Of a stretch of 64,000 nucleotides of DNA, positions 27,122-36,506 are shown piece after piece. The first letter of the stretch is position 1. The number at the start of each line of letters is the position of its first letter. This stretch comes from JAGNHN01 sp964590645. Lineage in GTDB: Bacteria > Bacteroidota > Bacteroidia > Bacteroidales > JAGNHN01. The stretch covers positions 62,001-126,000 of the forward strand of contig CAZPYJ010000001.1 of the NCBI GenBank assembly GCA_964590645.1, given 5' to 3'. The position numbers and the translations under genes are program-made. The notes beneath the pieces were generated by a model. It did no database searches. It was not told where the DNA came from and saw only the letters and a program-made list of their open reading frames with translations.

Positions 27122-28551
27122 CCATCAAAATCATTGTATTGTCAGTATATGCCCTGACCATCATCACCGTAGGGTTCATAGGATTACGGAAAACAAAGAC
27201 CTTTTCCGACTTTTTCCTTGGAGGAGGAAAGGTGGGGCCCTGGATGTCGGCATTCTCATACGGCACGGCCTATTTTTCTGCCGTGTTGTTTATTGGCTTT
27301 GCCGGCCAGATTGGCTGGAACTTTGGCTATTCCAGCCTTTGGATCGCACTGGTAAATGCCTTGGTTGGCGTCTTGGGGGTTTGGCTGTTAATGGGATGGC
27401 GGATCAAGAAAATGTCGGTGGAGTACCAGGTCCATACATTAAGCGAATTTCTTGAGAAAAGATATCAGCAACCCTTCTTCAAGCTGATCTCTGCCGTGGT
27501 GATTTTTGTTTTCCTCATTCCCTATTCCACGGCTGTCTTTATGGGATTAAGCTACCTTTTTACATCCAGCTTTAATATCGACTATATCTACGCGCTGGTT
27601 TTTATGGGAGGTTTTACAGCCATCTACCTGGTTATGGGCGGGTACAAATCGATGACCATCATCGATATGGTATTTGGCCTGATTATGACTATTGCCGTGA
27701 TCATCTTGTTTTCCAGCACTTTGAGCAAAGGGGGAGGCCTACCGGCCATCACCTTAAGCCTGCAGAATATTCATCCTGCCCTGATCAGACCCATTGGCCC
27801 TCCAGGCTGGTGGCCACTGCTGGCACTCGTTTTCCTCACTTCCGTTGCCCCTTTTGCTATGCCCCAGCTTGTTCAGAAGTTCTACGCCATACGCGACCGC
27901 AAAGCCATTCAAAGCGGGGCAATTGCATCCACCATTTTTGCACTCCTCATTGGAGGTGTAGCTTATTTTCTAGGCACCACCACCCGGGTATTCCTGTCGA
28001 AAGAAACCAATGAAATGGCTTTTGTTGACGCAAATACGCCAATCTACGATCGACTGATGCCGGAGCTCTTAACCCAGGTTATTCCTCCTTCCTTAAGCGT
28101 TCTCATCCTGCTCCTGATCTTGTCTGCTTCTATGTCAACCCTCGCTGCGCTCGTATTAATCAGCAGTTCTTCCTTCACCAAAGACTTTTATGCCGGCTTT
28201 ATCAATAAGAATATGCAGGACAAGCACCTTACGCGCCTGATGAGGATAATGAGTGTGCTGTTTATAGCCATCTCCGTCTTTTTCGCCTACCTCGAACCAA
28301 CGACTATCGTTTCCATCCTTGCCATATCCTGGGGTGCACTGGGCTCCTTCTTCCTCGGTCCCCTGATTTGGGGCTTGCTGAACAGACGCATCAGATCTTA
28401 TGCTGCCTATATCGCCGGCATTGGCGGACTTGCAGTATGCCTGACATTATACTCGGCCGGATACTCATCCCCCGAAGCAGGAACGATTGGAATGATCACT
28501 TCTCTGCTGCTTCCGCTCATCGCGGACCCTGTATCAGCATTAAGAAATTGA
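27118..28551 (+). CDS. Sodium:solute symporter (SSS family)
   Basis: 477 residues, about 13 membrane segments. The start overlaps the upstream stop in ATGA. Motifs of the SSS/LeuT-fold family are present: FFLGGGKVGPWMSAFSYGTAYFSAV in helix 1-2 (broken core helix), the QVHTLSEFLEKRYQ loop, GGYKSMTIIDMVFG, and the helix with ILLLILSASMSTLAALVLISSSSF, where Na2-site serines normally sit. It should import an organic solute with Na+ across the inner membrane. The substrate is unknown, but the neighbours suggest an amino acid or amine whose breakdown gives an acyl-CoA. Confidence 0.88.
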   Translation: MTIKIIVLSVYALTIITVGFIGLRKTKTFSDFFLGGGKVGPWMSAFSYGTAYFSAVLFIGFAGQIGWNFGYSSLWIALVNALVGVLGVWLLMGWRIKKMSVEYQVHTLSEFLEKRYQQPFFKLISAVVIFVFLIPYSTAVFMGLSYLFTSSFNIDYIYALVFMGGFTAIYLVMGGYKSMTIIDMVFGLIMTIAVIILFSSTLSKGGGLPAITLSLQNIHPALIRPIGPPGWWPLLALVFLTSVAPFAMPQLVQKFYAIRDRKAIQSGAIASTIFALLIGGVAYFLGTTTRVFLSKETNEMAFVDANTPIYDRLMPELLTQVIPPSLSVLILLLILSASMSTLAALVLISSSSFTKDFYAGFINKNMQDKHLTRLMRIMSVLFIAISVFFAYLEPTTIVSILAISWGALGSFFLGPLIWGLLNRRIRSYAAYIAGIGGLAVCLTLYSAGYSSPEAGTIGMITSLLLPLIADPVSALRN

Positions 28552-28553
28552 GA

Positions 28554-29879
28554 ATGGGACAACGACACTTTCCAAACAAACCAACAAAGCAAGCTGCCAA
28601 AGGGACGACAGCACTTTTTTCAACGGTCAATATCATCATTCTCATTGCAATAAAACTTTGCATACCGGGAACTTCAAGCCTCAATGCGCAAACAAGCAAA
28701 TCGGAAGACAGTACCCATAGTGTGAGAAACCAAATTGTGTTTCACGGTTTCATTAAAAGTGACATCTGGTTTGACTCAAGGCAGGTAGCCAGTGCACGCG
28801 ACAACTTGTTTCTGCTTTATCCGCTCAAACCGGCGGTAAACAGCCAGGGCCACGACCTGAATAAGCAGCCAAGCTATAATATCAGTGCCATTACTTCGAG
28901 GGTAAGTGCATCCATTTTCCCTCATAAAACTTTGAACAACAAAATAGAAGGATATGTGGAAGCCGACTTCTCCGGTGTGGCTAATCAGGATATCGGGGGA
29001 TGTAGATTGAGACACGCCTATATTGAGTATCAGGCAGACAGCAACACCAGGATTTTATTTGGGCATTACTGGCATCCATTCTTTGTTACCCAGGTCTTTC
29101 CCTCTGTACTGGCGTTGAATACGGGAGCTCCCTATCAGCCATTTATCCGCAGTCCGCAACTCAGGTATACCAGAATAATCCGCAGCTTTCAATTAGACCT
29201 CGCAGCCCTTGCCCAAATGGACTATCTATCAGATGGGCCGTTGGGACGATCGCACACCTATATTTCCAACAGCCCTGTTCCCAATCTCAACATCAGAGCA
29301 TCCTACCAGCACAAAAACGCCATACTTGGGGGGAGTATTGACTTTAAGGCATTGCGCCCGGTATTGAATGGGAACAGCAATGGAAAGAATGCGGTATTGA
29401 CCAGCCTCTCCTATATGCTTTATGCCAGGCATCAGGGAGAAAGACTAAGTATTAAAGGGAAGTATATTTTCGGCGAAAACCTTAGCGAACATCTCTTACT
29501 GGGTGGCTATTACTTCAGTTATGACAGCACAACGGCCAATGTGCTTGAGATTCACAATACCCGACATCATTTTTTATGGTTGAACCCAAGCTATGCCTTG
29601 AGCCGGAGTATGGAGTTGGGATTGTTTGCGGGCTATGCCAGGCGGGTCAATTACATCATCAGGGAAGAGGATTATGTGTATGCACGGGGCAACGATATCG
29701 ACCATTCTTATCGCTTATCCCTTCAGCTGCTCAAGAGAATGGGAGACCTGATGCTGATGTCGGAAATTGAGCACAGCACAGCAGCCTACGGGGATTTGGT
29801 TTTTGGAGAAGGTAAGCTGAAGAATGTAAAAGAAGTGAGGAATATTCGTTTACAATTCAGCGCTTTTTTGTTTTTTTGA
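28554..29879 (+). CDS. Predicted outer-membrane beta-barrel (porin-like)
   Basis: 441 residues from the ATG at 28554, two bases after the symporter stop. An N-terminal signal region (VNIIILIAIKLCIPGTSSLNA) is followed by alternating amphipathic strands ending in an aromatic residue (QFSAFLFF), the usual end of an outer-membrane barrel. Segments such as LRHAYIEYQADSNTRILFGH and ASYQHKNAILGGSIDFKA recall porins of the DcaP or phosphate-porin type, but I cannot assign a family. Position between a symporter and an aminotransferase suggests it admits the same substrate across the outer membrane. Confidence 0.75.
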   Translation: MGQRHFPNKPTKQAAKGTTALFSTVNIIILIAIKLCIPGTSSLNAQTSKSEDSTHSVRNQIVFHGFIKSDIWFDSRQVASARDNLFLLYPLKPAVNSQGHDLNKQPSYNISAITSRVSASIFPHKTLNNKIEGYVEADFSGVANQDIGGCRLRHAYIEYQADSNTRILFGHYWHPFFVTQVFPSVLALNTGAPYQPFIRSPQLRYTRIIRSFQLDLAALAQMDYLSDGPLGRSHTYISNSPVPNLNIRASYQHKNAILGGSIDFKALRPVLNGNSNGKNAVLTSLSYMLYARHQGERLSIKGKYIFGENLSEHLLLGGYYFSYDSTTANVLEIHNTRHHFLWLNPSYALSRSMELGLFAGYARRVNYIIREEDYVYARGNDIDHSYRLSLQLLKRMGDLMLMSEIEHSTAAYGDLVFGEGKLKNVKEVRNIRLQFSAFLFF

Positions 29880-29908
29880 AAAGGGATGATGATACAAAAA
29901 ATGACAGT

Positions 29909-31231
29909 ATGAGAACAGACACACCCATTGACTTTGAAATTGTTCGTAAAAACATAGAAATCAGCGGCCTGAAGGATGTGGGAAAAGCATCCATCCGGGA
30001 GATCAAGAAGCTTATTGATAACATCTCCAAAGAATCAGGAAAGGAATACATCCGTATGGAAATGGGTATCCCGGGGCTTCCTGCAGCTCAAATCGGGATC
30101 GAAGCAGAAAAAGCCGCCCTGGACAGTGGTGTAGCATCGATTTACCCGGATGTACACGGAATCCCGCAACTCAAGACTGAAATATCCCGTTTCGTCAAAA
30201 ACTTCCTGGACATAAGCGTGAGCCCTGAGAGCTGCATCCCCAGCGTAGGGTCGATGCAGGGAAGTTTCGCCTGTTTTATGACCATCAACAGAATGCATAA
30301 GGAGCGCGAAGGAACCCTCTTTATTGACCCCGGTTTTCCAGTGCACAAGCAGCAGCTCCGCGTTCTGGGGCAGGAGTATATGTCGTTCGATGTATACAAT
30401 TATCGTGGAAAAAAACTTCGGGACAAGCTTGAAAGCTATCTTTCCACAGGAAAGGTATCCTCAATTCTATACTCAAACCCCAATAATCCCAGTTGGATAT
30501 GCTTTACCGAAGAGGAGCTGAGTGTGATAGGAGAGCTGGCTAACAAGTACAATGTCATTGTCATTGAAGACCTTGCTTATGTGGGGATGGATTTCAGAAA
30601 AGACTATTCTCAACCCGGAAAGGCTCCCTTTCAACCCACTGTGGCAAAGTACACGGATAATTATGTCTTGCTGATCTCCAGTTCCAAAGCATTCAGCTAT
30701 GCAGGGCAAAGGATTGGAATGATGGTTATTTCAGATAGTGTATTCAAGCAGGAAGCACCCGACCTTCTGCGGTATTACCACAACAAAAAAGTGGGATATG
30801 CTATGATTTTCGGAACAATGTATACCCTCAGTTCCGGTGTGTGCCACTCGGCCCAATATGCCCTGGCAGCGATACTGAAAGCGGCCAACGAGGGTGACTA
30901 TAACTTCATACGGGAGGTTAAGGAATATGGGGAAAAGGCACAAATTATGAAGAAGCTTTTCACTGACAATGGGTTTGATATCGTCTATGATACCGATGAT
31001 GGACTGCCCATTGCCGATGGTTTCTATTTTACCATTTCCTATCCTGGATTTACCGGTTCTGAATTGATCAAAGCCTTTTTGTATTATGGCATCAGCGCCA
31101 TATCTCTTGAGATCACGGGAAGCGACCGTACAGAAGGATTGCGAGCCTGTGTTTCTCTGGTCAAACGCACACAATTCCCCGAACTGGAGAAAAGGCTTCA
31201 GAAGTTCCACGAACATCACCCGATAAACTAA
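29909..31231 (+). CDS. Pyridoxal-phosphate aminotransferase (class I/II)
   Basis: 440 residues from the ATG at 29909; a TTG in the stop of the barrel gene is an alternative start. It is fold-type I: EMGIPGLPAAQIG, PSVGSMQGSF, YSNPNNPSW, VIEDLAYVGMDF, and the Schiff-base Lys260 in ISSSKAFSYAGQRIGMM. The C-terminal part has EITGSDRTEGLRAC, where the Arg is the likely carboxylate contact. It is only distantly like the aminotransferase at 16564. As the last gene of the operon it would deaminate the imported substrate to a 2-oxo acid, feeding a route that ends at the ADP-forming synthetase. That route is inferred; the oxidoreductase step is not encoded here. Confidence 0.85.
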   Translation: MRTDTPIDFEIVRKNIEISGLKDVGKASIREIKKLIDNISKESGKEYIRMEMGIPGLPAAQIGIEAEKAALDSGVASIYPDVHGIPQLKTEISRFVKNFLDISVSPESCIPSVGSMQGSFACFMTINRMHKEREGTLFIDPGFPVHKQQLRVLGQEYMSFDVYNYRGKKLRDKLESYLSTGKVSSILYSNPNNPSWICFTEEELSVIGELANKYNVIVIEDLAYVGMDFRKDYSQPGKAPFQPTVAKYTDNYVLLISSSKAFSYAGQRIGMMVISDSVFKQEAPDLLRYYHNKKVGYAMIFGTMYTLSSGVCHSAQYALAAILKAANEGDYNFIREVKEYGEKAQIMKKLFTDNGFDIVYDTDDGLPIADGFYFTISYPGFTGSELIKAFLYYGISAISLEITGSDRTEGLRACVSLVKRTQFPELEKRLQKFHEHHPIN

Positions 31232-31566
31232 GCGTTTTCCCAGGCACCTTCTGCCCCGCCAACACACAAGCTCTCCATCCCCCTCCTTACGTCCTTTCCT
31301 GATGAGGTTGGTCATACTGCTTTCGAAATAAGCGTACCGTGAATGTATCCCGGTGCGCAAGCTCACCCTTGTCTCCACAAAATATCCTTCCTCCCTTCCC
31401 GTTCCTTGCGCGCTCAATAACAAAAGCGGAAGGAATTTCATTTGTGGATAAAGCAGCCAAAGCAAAGCATCCCCAGCCTCCTGTTAAAAACTATCGCGGA
31501 AGCCCGGCCTTGCGTCCCTGGCAATATCCCTACCTTTATGCCTTCTATAAACACCGTTCCACACCT
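31232..31566. other. 335-base intergenic region upstream of the TPR protein
   Basis: No gene is supported here. The right end holds a promoter-like pair, TTG at 31510-31512 and TACCTTTA at 31531-31538. No terminator for the upstream operon and no RNA motif was recognised. The upstream reading frame continuing into the TPR gene lacks coding character. Confidence 0.5.
31510..31538 (+). promoter_or_regulatory. Putative promoter of the TPR/barrel gene pair
   Basis: TTG (31510-31512), 18 bases, then TACCTTTA (31531-31538), one mismatch from TAnnTTTG, 28 bases before the ATG at 31567. Confidence 0.4.
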
Positions 31567-34500
31567 ATGCGAAAACGGATCCTTTCATACAGCCTCCTTG
31601 CCTTGCTCTGCTTGGGCTCGGGCAGGTTTTCTCTCCAGGCCCAACAGACCTCCTGGCAGCAATCGCCCGAAAGTGAATTGCGCCAGGCCCTGGATCTTTT
31701 CGATAAAGAAATGTTCAGTGCCGCACGCCAGGCCTTCTTCGAACTGATGCATCGGGATGCCATCCGGGAAGAGGGTGCCCTTTATGCCGAAGCGGCCTAT
31801 TATGAAGCCCTCTGCGCCATCGAACTCTTCAACCAGGACAGCAAGGACCTGCTGCTGGGTTTCGTGGAAAATTTTCCGGAAAACAACCACACCAACCGGG
31901 TACACTTCAACCTGGCACGCTCGTCCTATCAGAAAAAGCACTATCGCAGTGCCATCAGGTATTTTGAAAAGGTAAGCCTCAAGGATCTGGAACAGGAGGA
32001 ACGCTATGAGTATCACTTCAAAAAAGGCTATTCCCACCTTCGGGAAGATGACTTTGCCACAGCTCGCAAAGAATTCGCCAGTGTGAAAGATGCCAGCTCC
32101 CGCTACAGTGCCCCTGTGAATTATTATTATGCCCACCTGGCCTATATCGACGGGGACAATGAAACGGCCCTGGCCGGTTTCGCCAAAATTCAGGATGACC
32201 CTACCTTCAAGGCCATCGTTCCACATTATCAGACACAGATCTATTATCGCCAGGGACAGTGGGATAAAGTCACCCAGCTCGGCAGCGCCCTGCTCAGCAG
32301 CACATCCGGCAAACGTAATGCCGAGTTCAACCGGATGATGGGAGATGCTTTTTTTTACCAGGAAGATTACGCCAATGCCATCCCCTATCTGGCCAGTTAT
32401 AATGCGGCACCTGGTCAACGCACCGGGCGCAGCGACCAATACCAGCTGGCTATGGCCTATTTCCTCGCCGCAGATTATGCTGCAGCCATATCCTGGTTCC
32501 AGCAGGTGGCCGGACCGGAGGACAGCCTTTCTCAGAATGCATATTATCACCTGGGATACTGCTTCATTCAAACCGAAGAGAAAGAATTCAGCCGGCAGGC
32601 TTTTCTGAGTGCTTTCAAGACAGATTTCGATATGCGCATTAAGGAGGATGCCCTCTTCAATTATGCTAAACTGGCCTACGAACTCTCTCATAATCCCTTC
32701 AATGAAGCCATCAGGGCACTGCAAACCTATATTCTGGAATATCCCCAATCAGACCGACTGGATGAAGCCTATACCTACCTGGTCGATCTGTTTCTTTCTA
32801 CACGCAACTACGGCGGTGCCCTCGAAGCCCTGGAAAGTATCCGCATCCTGAGTCCTGAATTAAGGGAGGCCTATCAGCGGGTGGCCTATTACCAGGGAAT
32901 TGAGCGATACAACAGCCGCGACTACCAGGAAGCCATAGCTCTTTTTCACAAGAGTATGGAATTCGATATGAACCGGGAAATAAAAGCGCAGGCCCTTTTC
33001 TGGACGGGGGAATCCTATTACCAGCAGAAGCAGTTCAGGGATGCACGCACCTATTATGAACGGTTTCTGACCTCACCCGGATCCTTCTCCCTCGACATCT
33101 ATCCCGCTACCCACTACCACATTGCCTATACCTTCTATACCGAAAAGGCCTATGCCGAAGCCGCTACCGCCTTCCGAAAGTTTCTGGCAAGCCCGGGTAG
33201 CAGCAGTCCGCGAATGCTTGCAGATGCCAATGTACGTACCGGCGACGCCTATTTCATTCGTAAATTGTATCGCGAGGCCATCCCCTACTATGAAGCTGCC
33301 ATCAAACTTGCAATCGCAGATCAGGATTATGCCCTCTTCCAACGGGCAATGGCAATGGGTGTGATGGATCAAACCCGCGACAAGATCAGCAACCTGGAAA
33401 AGCTCACCCGGGATTACCCCCGCTCACCTTACCGCGACAATGCTCTCTATGAGCTTGGCACTACTCTCCTTCTGGTGCAGGAAGAAGACAAGGCCCTGCA
33501 ATTCCTGCGCAAGATTCCACAGGAACATCCCGGCAGTGCCTTCGAAAAAAAGGCCCTTCTCAGGGTGGGGCTCATTCTGTACAACCGTCATCTTGACGAC
33601 CAAGCGATCAGCACATTGAAGAAAGTAATCGAAGACTATCCCGGTTCGGCCGAAGCAAGAGAGGCCCTGGCCGTGCTCCGCACCATTTATGTAGATTTGA
33701 ATGAGACGGAAGCCTTCTTTACCTATACCGCAGGGCTGGGCTTTGGAAGCGTCTCGGAAAGAGAGCAGGATTCACTGCTGTACCTGGCAGCGGAAAACCA
33801 GTATATGAATGGAAAGCAGGACGCCGCCCTGGAAGGCTTTAACCATTACCTCTCCCGCTTCCAGAGGGGAATGTTCCGCATACAAGCCTCATTCTACCGC
33901 GCAGAAATTCTCTTTCAGAGGGGAGAAAGGGACAAGGCTCTGGCTGATTATGAAAAGGTTTTGGAAGCTCCGGGCGCCTTCACCGAAACCACACACCTGC
34001 GCCTTTCTTCAATCCACTTCGGGAAAAAGGACTACCAAAAGGCTTTAACGTATTATCAGGAACTGACAAGGCTTGCAGGGAACCCACAGCAGCAGCTGAC
34101 GGCACAAACCGGCATTATGCGTTGTCATCACTACCTGGGACAGGATGCAAAAGCCATCGAAGCTGCAGGCGAAGTGCTTTCATCGCCGCAGGCTACCGAT
34201 CTGCTGATCGTGGAAGCCCACCTGATTACCGCACGATCCAAAATGGCCCTGGGAGATCCCGGTGGCGCAGCTTCCTCTTTTGGGATCACTTCGAAACTCG
34301 ACCGCGGCATAATGGGCGCAGAAGCAAAATACTACCTCTGCTACCTGCATTATCAGTCGGGAGATATGGAAGCGAGTGAAAAGGCCATCTTCGAACTCAT
34401 CAACCAATACCCTGCCTACGACCACTGGATGGCCAGAGGCTTTATCCTGCTGTCCGATGTGTATGTTAAAAAGGACAATTTGTTCCAGGCTAAACAAACC

Positions 34501-34647
34501 CTTTACAGCGTGATTGACAACCACGAAGGCGCAGAGCTGGTCCAGATTGCCAGAGACAAGCTGGCAAATATTGAGCAGAAAGAAGCAGGGCAACTGGTTC
34601 CGGAAGAAGGAACAGAGGAAAAGGATGATTTTGAGGATCTGTTTTAA
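31567..34647 (+). CDS. Large exported TPR protein
   Basis: 1026 residues from the ATG at 31567, which starts a signal peptide (MRKRILSYSLLALLCLGSG... ending LQAQ); the frame upstream has none. Nearly the whole protein is TPR helices, at least twenty repeats, many with the F/Y-A and G-Y pattern (AIRYFEKVSLKDLEQEERYE, AVSxFQxV-like units, AYTYLVDLFLSTRNYGGALE). It ends in an acidic tail (EEKDDFEDLF). Such proteins act as protein-binding scaffolds in the periplasm or at the outer membrane. The next gene encodes a TonB-receptor-like barrel 22 bases downstream, so a physical partnership between the two is plausible. Confidence 0.85.
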   Translation: MRKRILSYSLLALLCLGSGRFSLQAQQTSWQQSPESELRQALDLFDKEMFSAARQAFFELMHRDAIREEGALYAEAAYYEALCAIELFNQDSKDLLLGFVENFPENNHTNRVHFNLARSSYQKKHYRSAIRYFEKVSLKDLEQEERYEYHFKKGYSHLREDDFATARKEFASVKDASSRYSAPVNYYYAHLAYIDGDNETALAGFAKIQDDPTFKAIVPHYQTQIYYRQGQWDKVTQLGSALLSSTSGKRNAEFNRMMGDAFFYQEDYANAIPYLASYNAAPGQRTGRSDQYQLAMAYFLAADYAAAISWFQQVAGPEDSLSQNAYYHLGYCFIQTEEKEFSRQAFLSAFKTDFDMRIKEDALFNYAKLAYELSHNPFNEAIRALQTYILEYPQSDRLDEAYTYLVDLFLSTRNYGGALEALESIRILSPELREAYQRVAYYQGIERYNSRDYQEAIALFHKSMEFDMNREIKAQALFWTGESYYQQKQFRDARTYYERFLTSPGSFSLDIYPATHYHIAYTFYTEKAYAEAATAFRKFLASPGSSSPRMLADANVRTGDAYFIRKLYREAIPYYEAAIKLAIADQDYALFQRAMAMGVMDQTRDKISNLEKLTRDYPRSPYRDNALYELGTTLLLVQEEDKALQFLRKIPQEHPGSAFEKKALLRVGLILYNRHLDDQAISTLKKVIEDYPGSAEAREALAVLRTIYVDLNETEAFFTYTAGLGFGSVSEREQDSLLYLAAENQYMNGKQDAALEGFNHYLSRFQRGMFRIQASFYRAEILFQRGERDKALADYEKVLEAPGAFTETTHLRLSSIHFGKKDYQKALTYYQELTRLAGNPQQQLTAQTGIMRCHHYLGQDAKAIEAAGEVLSSPQATDLLIVEAHLITARSKMALGDPGGAASSFGITSKLDRGIMGAEAKYYLCYLHYQSGDMEASEKAIFELINQYPAYDHWMARGFILLSDVYVKKDNLFQAKQTLYSVIDNHEGAELVQIARDKLANIEQKEAGQLVPEEGTEEKDDFEDLF

Positions 34648-34669
34648 CCCACTGCAAAAAGTACAGGAA

Positions 34670-36355
34670 ATGAGTAATCTTCGGATGAACAGGACATATT
34701 TCGCAGTCATTGTCACGCTACTGTGCGTGGCAGGACACGCCTTTTCCCAGCCACAGACCTACAGGGAAGAAATCACGGTTGTAGCCCCCTTCGAACCCAT
34801 CATCAGCCAAGGGAACAAGGTATCAATGCGGGCTCAAACCGGAGATACACTGCCGCATAGAAAAACCTTCAGCTACGAGATCAGGCCCAGCATCCTGCCC
34901 ACCCCCTTCCAGGCTGAACCGCTTCGTCCGGCGCGCCTGGTAGGAGAACCACTTGAAAAACGCTACAAAAATTATCTCCTCGCCGGTTTCGGAAACTACC
35001 TCACTCCCCGCCTTGAGTATCATTATAACAGCCTTCGCTCTAAAGACCTGAACTACGGACTGAAGGTGGGACATCTTTCTTCTTCAGGCGAAATAGATAA
35101 GTACGGGCATCCCGGCTTCAGTGAGAACGAACTCAAATTCTTCCTGCATCGCATTGGAAAGAAAGGAAACACCCTTGCGGCAAGAGTCGGAATGGAAAGA
35201 GATGTCTTCCATTATTACGGATTTCGTACCGACGAGCTGGAACCTTTGCCGGATAAGTCGGACTACCGCCAGCGCTATCTTCAGCCTGGCCTCAGCCTGC
35301 GATGGTATTCCCACACCTCCGACCTCTCGAAGCTCAGGCAGGATATTCACTTTGACCTCTCCCACCTGAGCAATCTGAATGAAAAAAAAGAATGGAACAT
35401 CCAATTTGGGAGCGGGGTAAAGAAGAATCTGGATGTCTTTGATTTCTCCGACCTCCAGGAGATTTCTTTGGATGCCGGAGTGCAGTTTTTTGCCTACCAG
35501 AAGGATGATTCAATCAAAGATGGCAGTGCACTGATCCGGCTGGCTCCCGCATTTCATACCCGTTTGAATGAGTTCGAGCTGCGTGCCGGTGTTCGGGCAG
35601 ACATTGCCGCTGACTCGGCCACCAAGCTGGTACTGCGCCCGCTGGCCGAAGTAAAAATCCACGTGCTGGAGTCTGCCCTGAATATCTTCTTCGGAATGGA
35701 AGGAGGACTCCAAAGAAACAGCTTCCACTATTACCGCCAGGAAAACCCATTTCTGGCCGATAGCCTTCCCCTTGGATTCAGGGATGAAAAATTCAATGTG
35801 TTCGGCGGAGTAGAAGGCAGGCTGGGGAAGAAAATCAACTTCAGTGCCCGCGTCTTCGGATCTAAAGTGGAAGGAATGCCCCTCTTTGTCAATGATACCG
35901 CCTCCCCGCAAGGGGCCCGCTTTACAGCAGTCACCGATGAGGTCAGCATATTCGGGCTCAAAGGAAGCTTCCTGTACCAACATAGCCAGAAATGGCGTAG
36001 CAGGCTTTTGGTGGCCTTCCATCAATACAGTGTCGCTCAAACAGAGTCCTGGCACCTGCCAGAACTCACCGGATCCTTTGCACTCAGTTATATGCTGAAA
36101 GAAAAACTTCTTTTTGAAACAGAAATCTTCGCCGCCAGTGAAAGAAAAGTGCAGTCCTTTTCTGACGAAGGAACTGAATTGACTGGTAAGCTGGATGCAT
36201 ATCTCGATGTTAATTTGAAGGCAGAATACAGATATAGCAAACTACTCTCTGGATTTCTTCAACTTAACAATCTGACAAACAAGCAGTATCAGCTTTGGAA
36301 CCACTATCCTGTGCAGGGTTTCAGGCTGATGGCCGGAGTCACTTATGTTTTTTAA
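34670..36355 (+). CDS. Plug-less TonB-receptor-like outer-membrane barrel
   Basis: 561 residues from the ATG at 34670; the ATG at 34685 is an alternative. A signal peptide (FAVIVTLLCVAGHAFSQ) is followed by a short EEITVVAPFEPIIS segment that resembles a TonB-dependent receptor N-terminus but has no plug domain. The rest is barrel strands (YRQRYLQPGLSLRWY, FSARVFGSKV, FQLNNLTNKQYQLWNHYPV) with the receptor-style ending GFRLMAGVTYVF. TonB-dependent receptors are usually over 700 residues with a plug of about 150; both the length and the missing plug fit a barrel-only relative. It follows the TPR protein and probably works with it. Confidence 0.75.
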   Translation: MSNLRMNRTYFAVIVTLLCVAGHAFSQPQTYREEITVVAPFEPIISQGNKVSMRAQTGDTLPHRKTFSYEIRPSILPTPFQAEPLRPARLVGEPLEKRYKNYLLAGFGNYLTPRLEYHYNSLRSKDLNYGLKVGHLSSSGEIDKYGHPGFSENELKFFLHRIGKKGNTLAARVGMERDVFHYYGFRTDELEPLPDKSDYRQRYLQPGLSLRWYSHTSDLSKLRQDIHFDLSHLSNLNEKKEWNIQFGSGVKKNLDVFDFSDLQEISLDAGVQFFAYQKDDSIKDGSALIRLAPAFHTRLNEFELRAGVRADIAADSATKLVLRPLAEVKIHVLESALNIFFGMEGGLQRNSFHYYRQENPFLADSLPLGFRDEKFNVFGGVEGRLGKKINFSARVFGSKVEGMPLFVNDTASPQGARFTAVTDEVSIFGLKGSFLYQHSQKWRSRLLVAFHQYSVAQTESWHLPELTGSFALSYMLKEKLLFETEIFAASERKVQSFSDEGTELTGKLDAYLDVNLKAEYRYSKLLSGFLQLNNLTNKQYQLWNHYPVQGFRLMAGVTYVF

Positions 36356-36414
36356 GAAATCCTGATCTGTACTTTTTATACAACTTTCTAACATTCAAAT
36401 TTTTAGCTGTTAAT

Positions 36415-36449
36415 AAAAAGCCTTTTTCAGACAAAGGAAAAGGCTTTTT
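36415..36449. terminator. Strong bidirectional terminator between the barrel gene and gyrB
   Basis: Perfect 12-bp stem AAAAAGCCTTTT (36415-36426) with AAAAGGCTTTTT (36438-36449), loop of 11. The A-run on one side and T-run on the other let it act in both directions; here it ends the TPR/barrel operon. Confidence 0.85.
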
Positions 36450-36465
36450 GCTCAGACATTTTTTG

Positions 36466-36473
36466 TACTTTTG
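36466..36473 (+). promoter_or_regulatory. -7 promoter element TACTTTTG for gyrB
   Basis: Exact TAnnTTTG, 33 bases before the gyrB ATG and just after the terminator. The nearest TTG is 15 bases upstream, short of the usual -33 spacing. Confidence 0.55.
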
Positions 36474-36506
36474 GAAGACGATTCAAAAAAACATAACAAA
36501 CTGTAA

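Noticed and set aside
24165..29911. TTG starts for the MscS-like gene (24165) and the aminotransferase (29876)
   Set aside because: Both overlap the upstream gene's end and extend the protein by a few unconserved residues. In each case an ATG lies just downstream.
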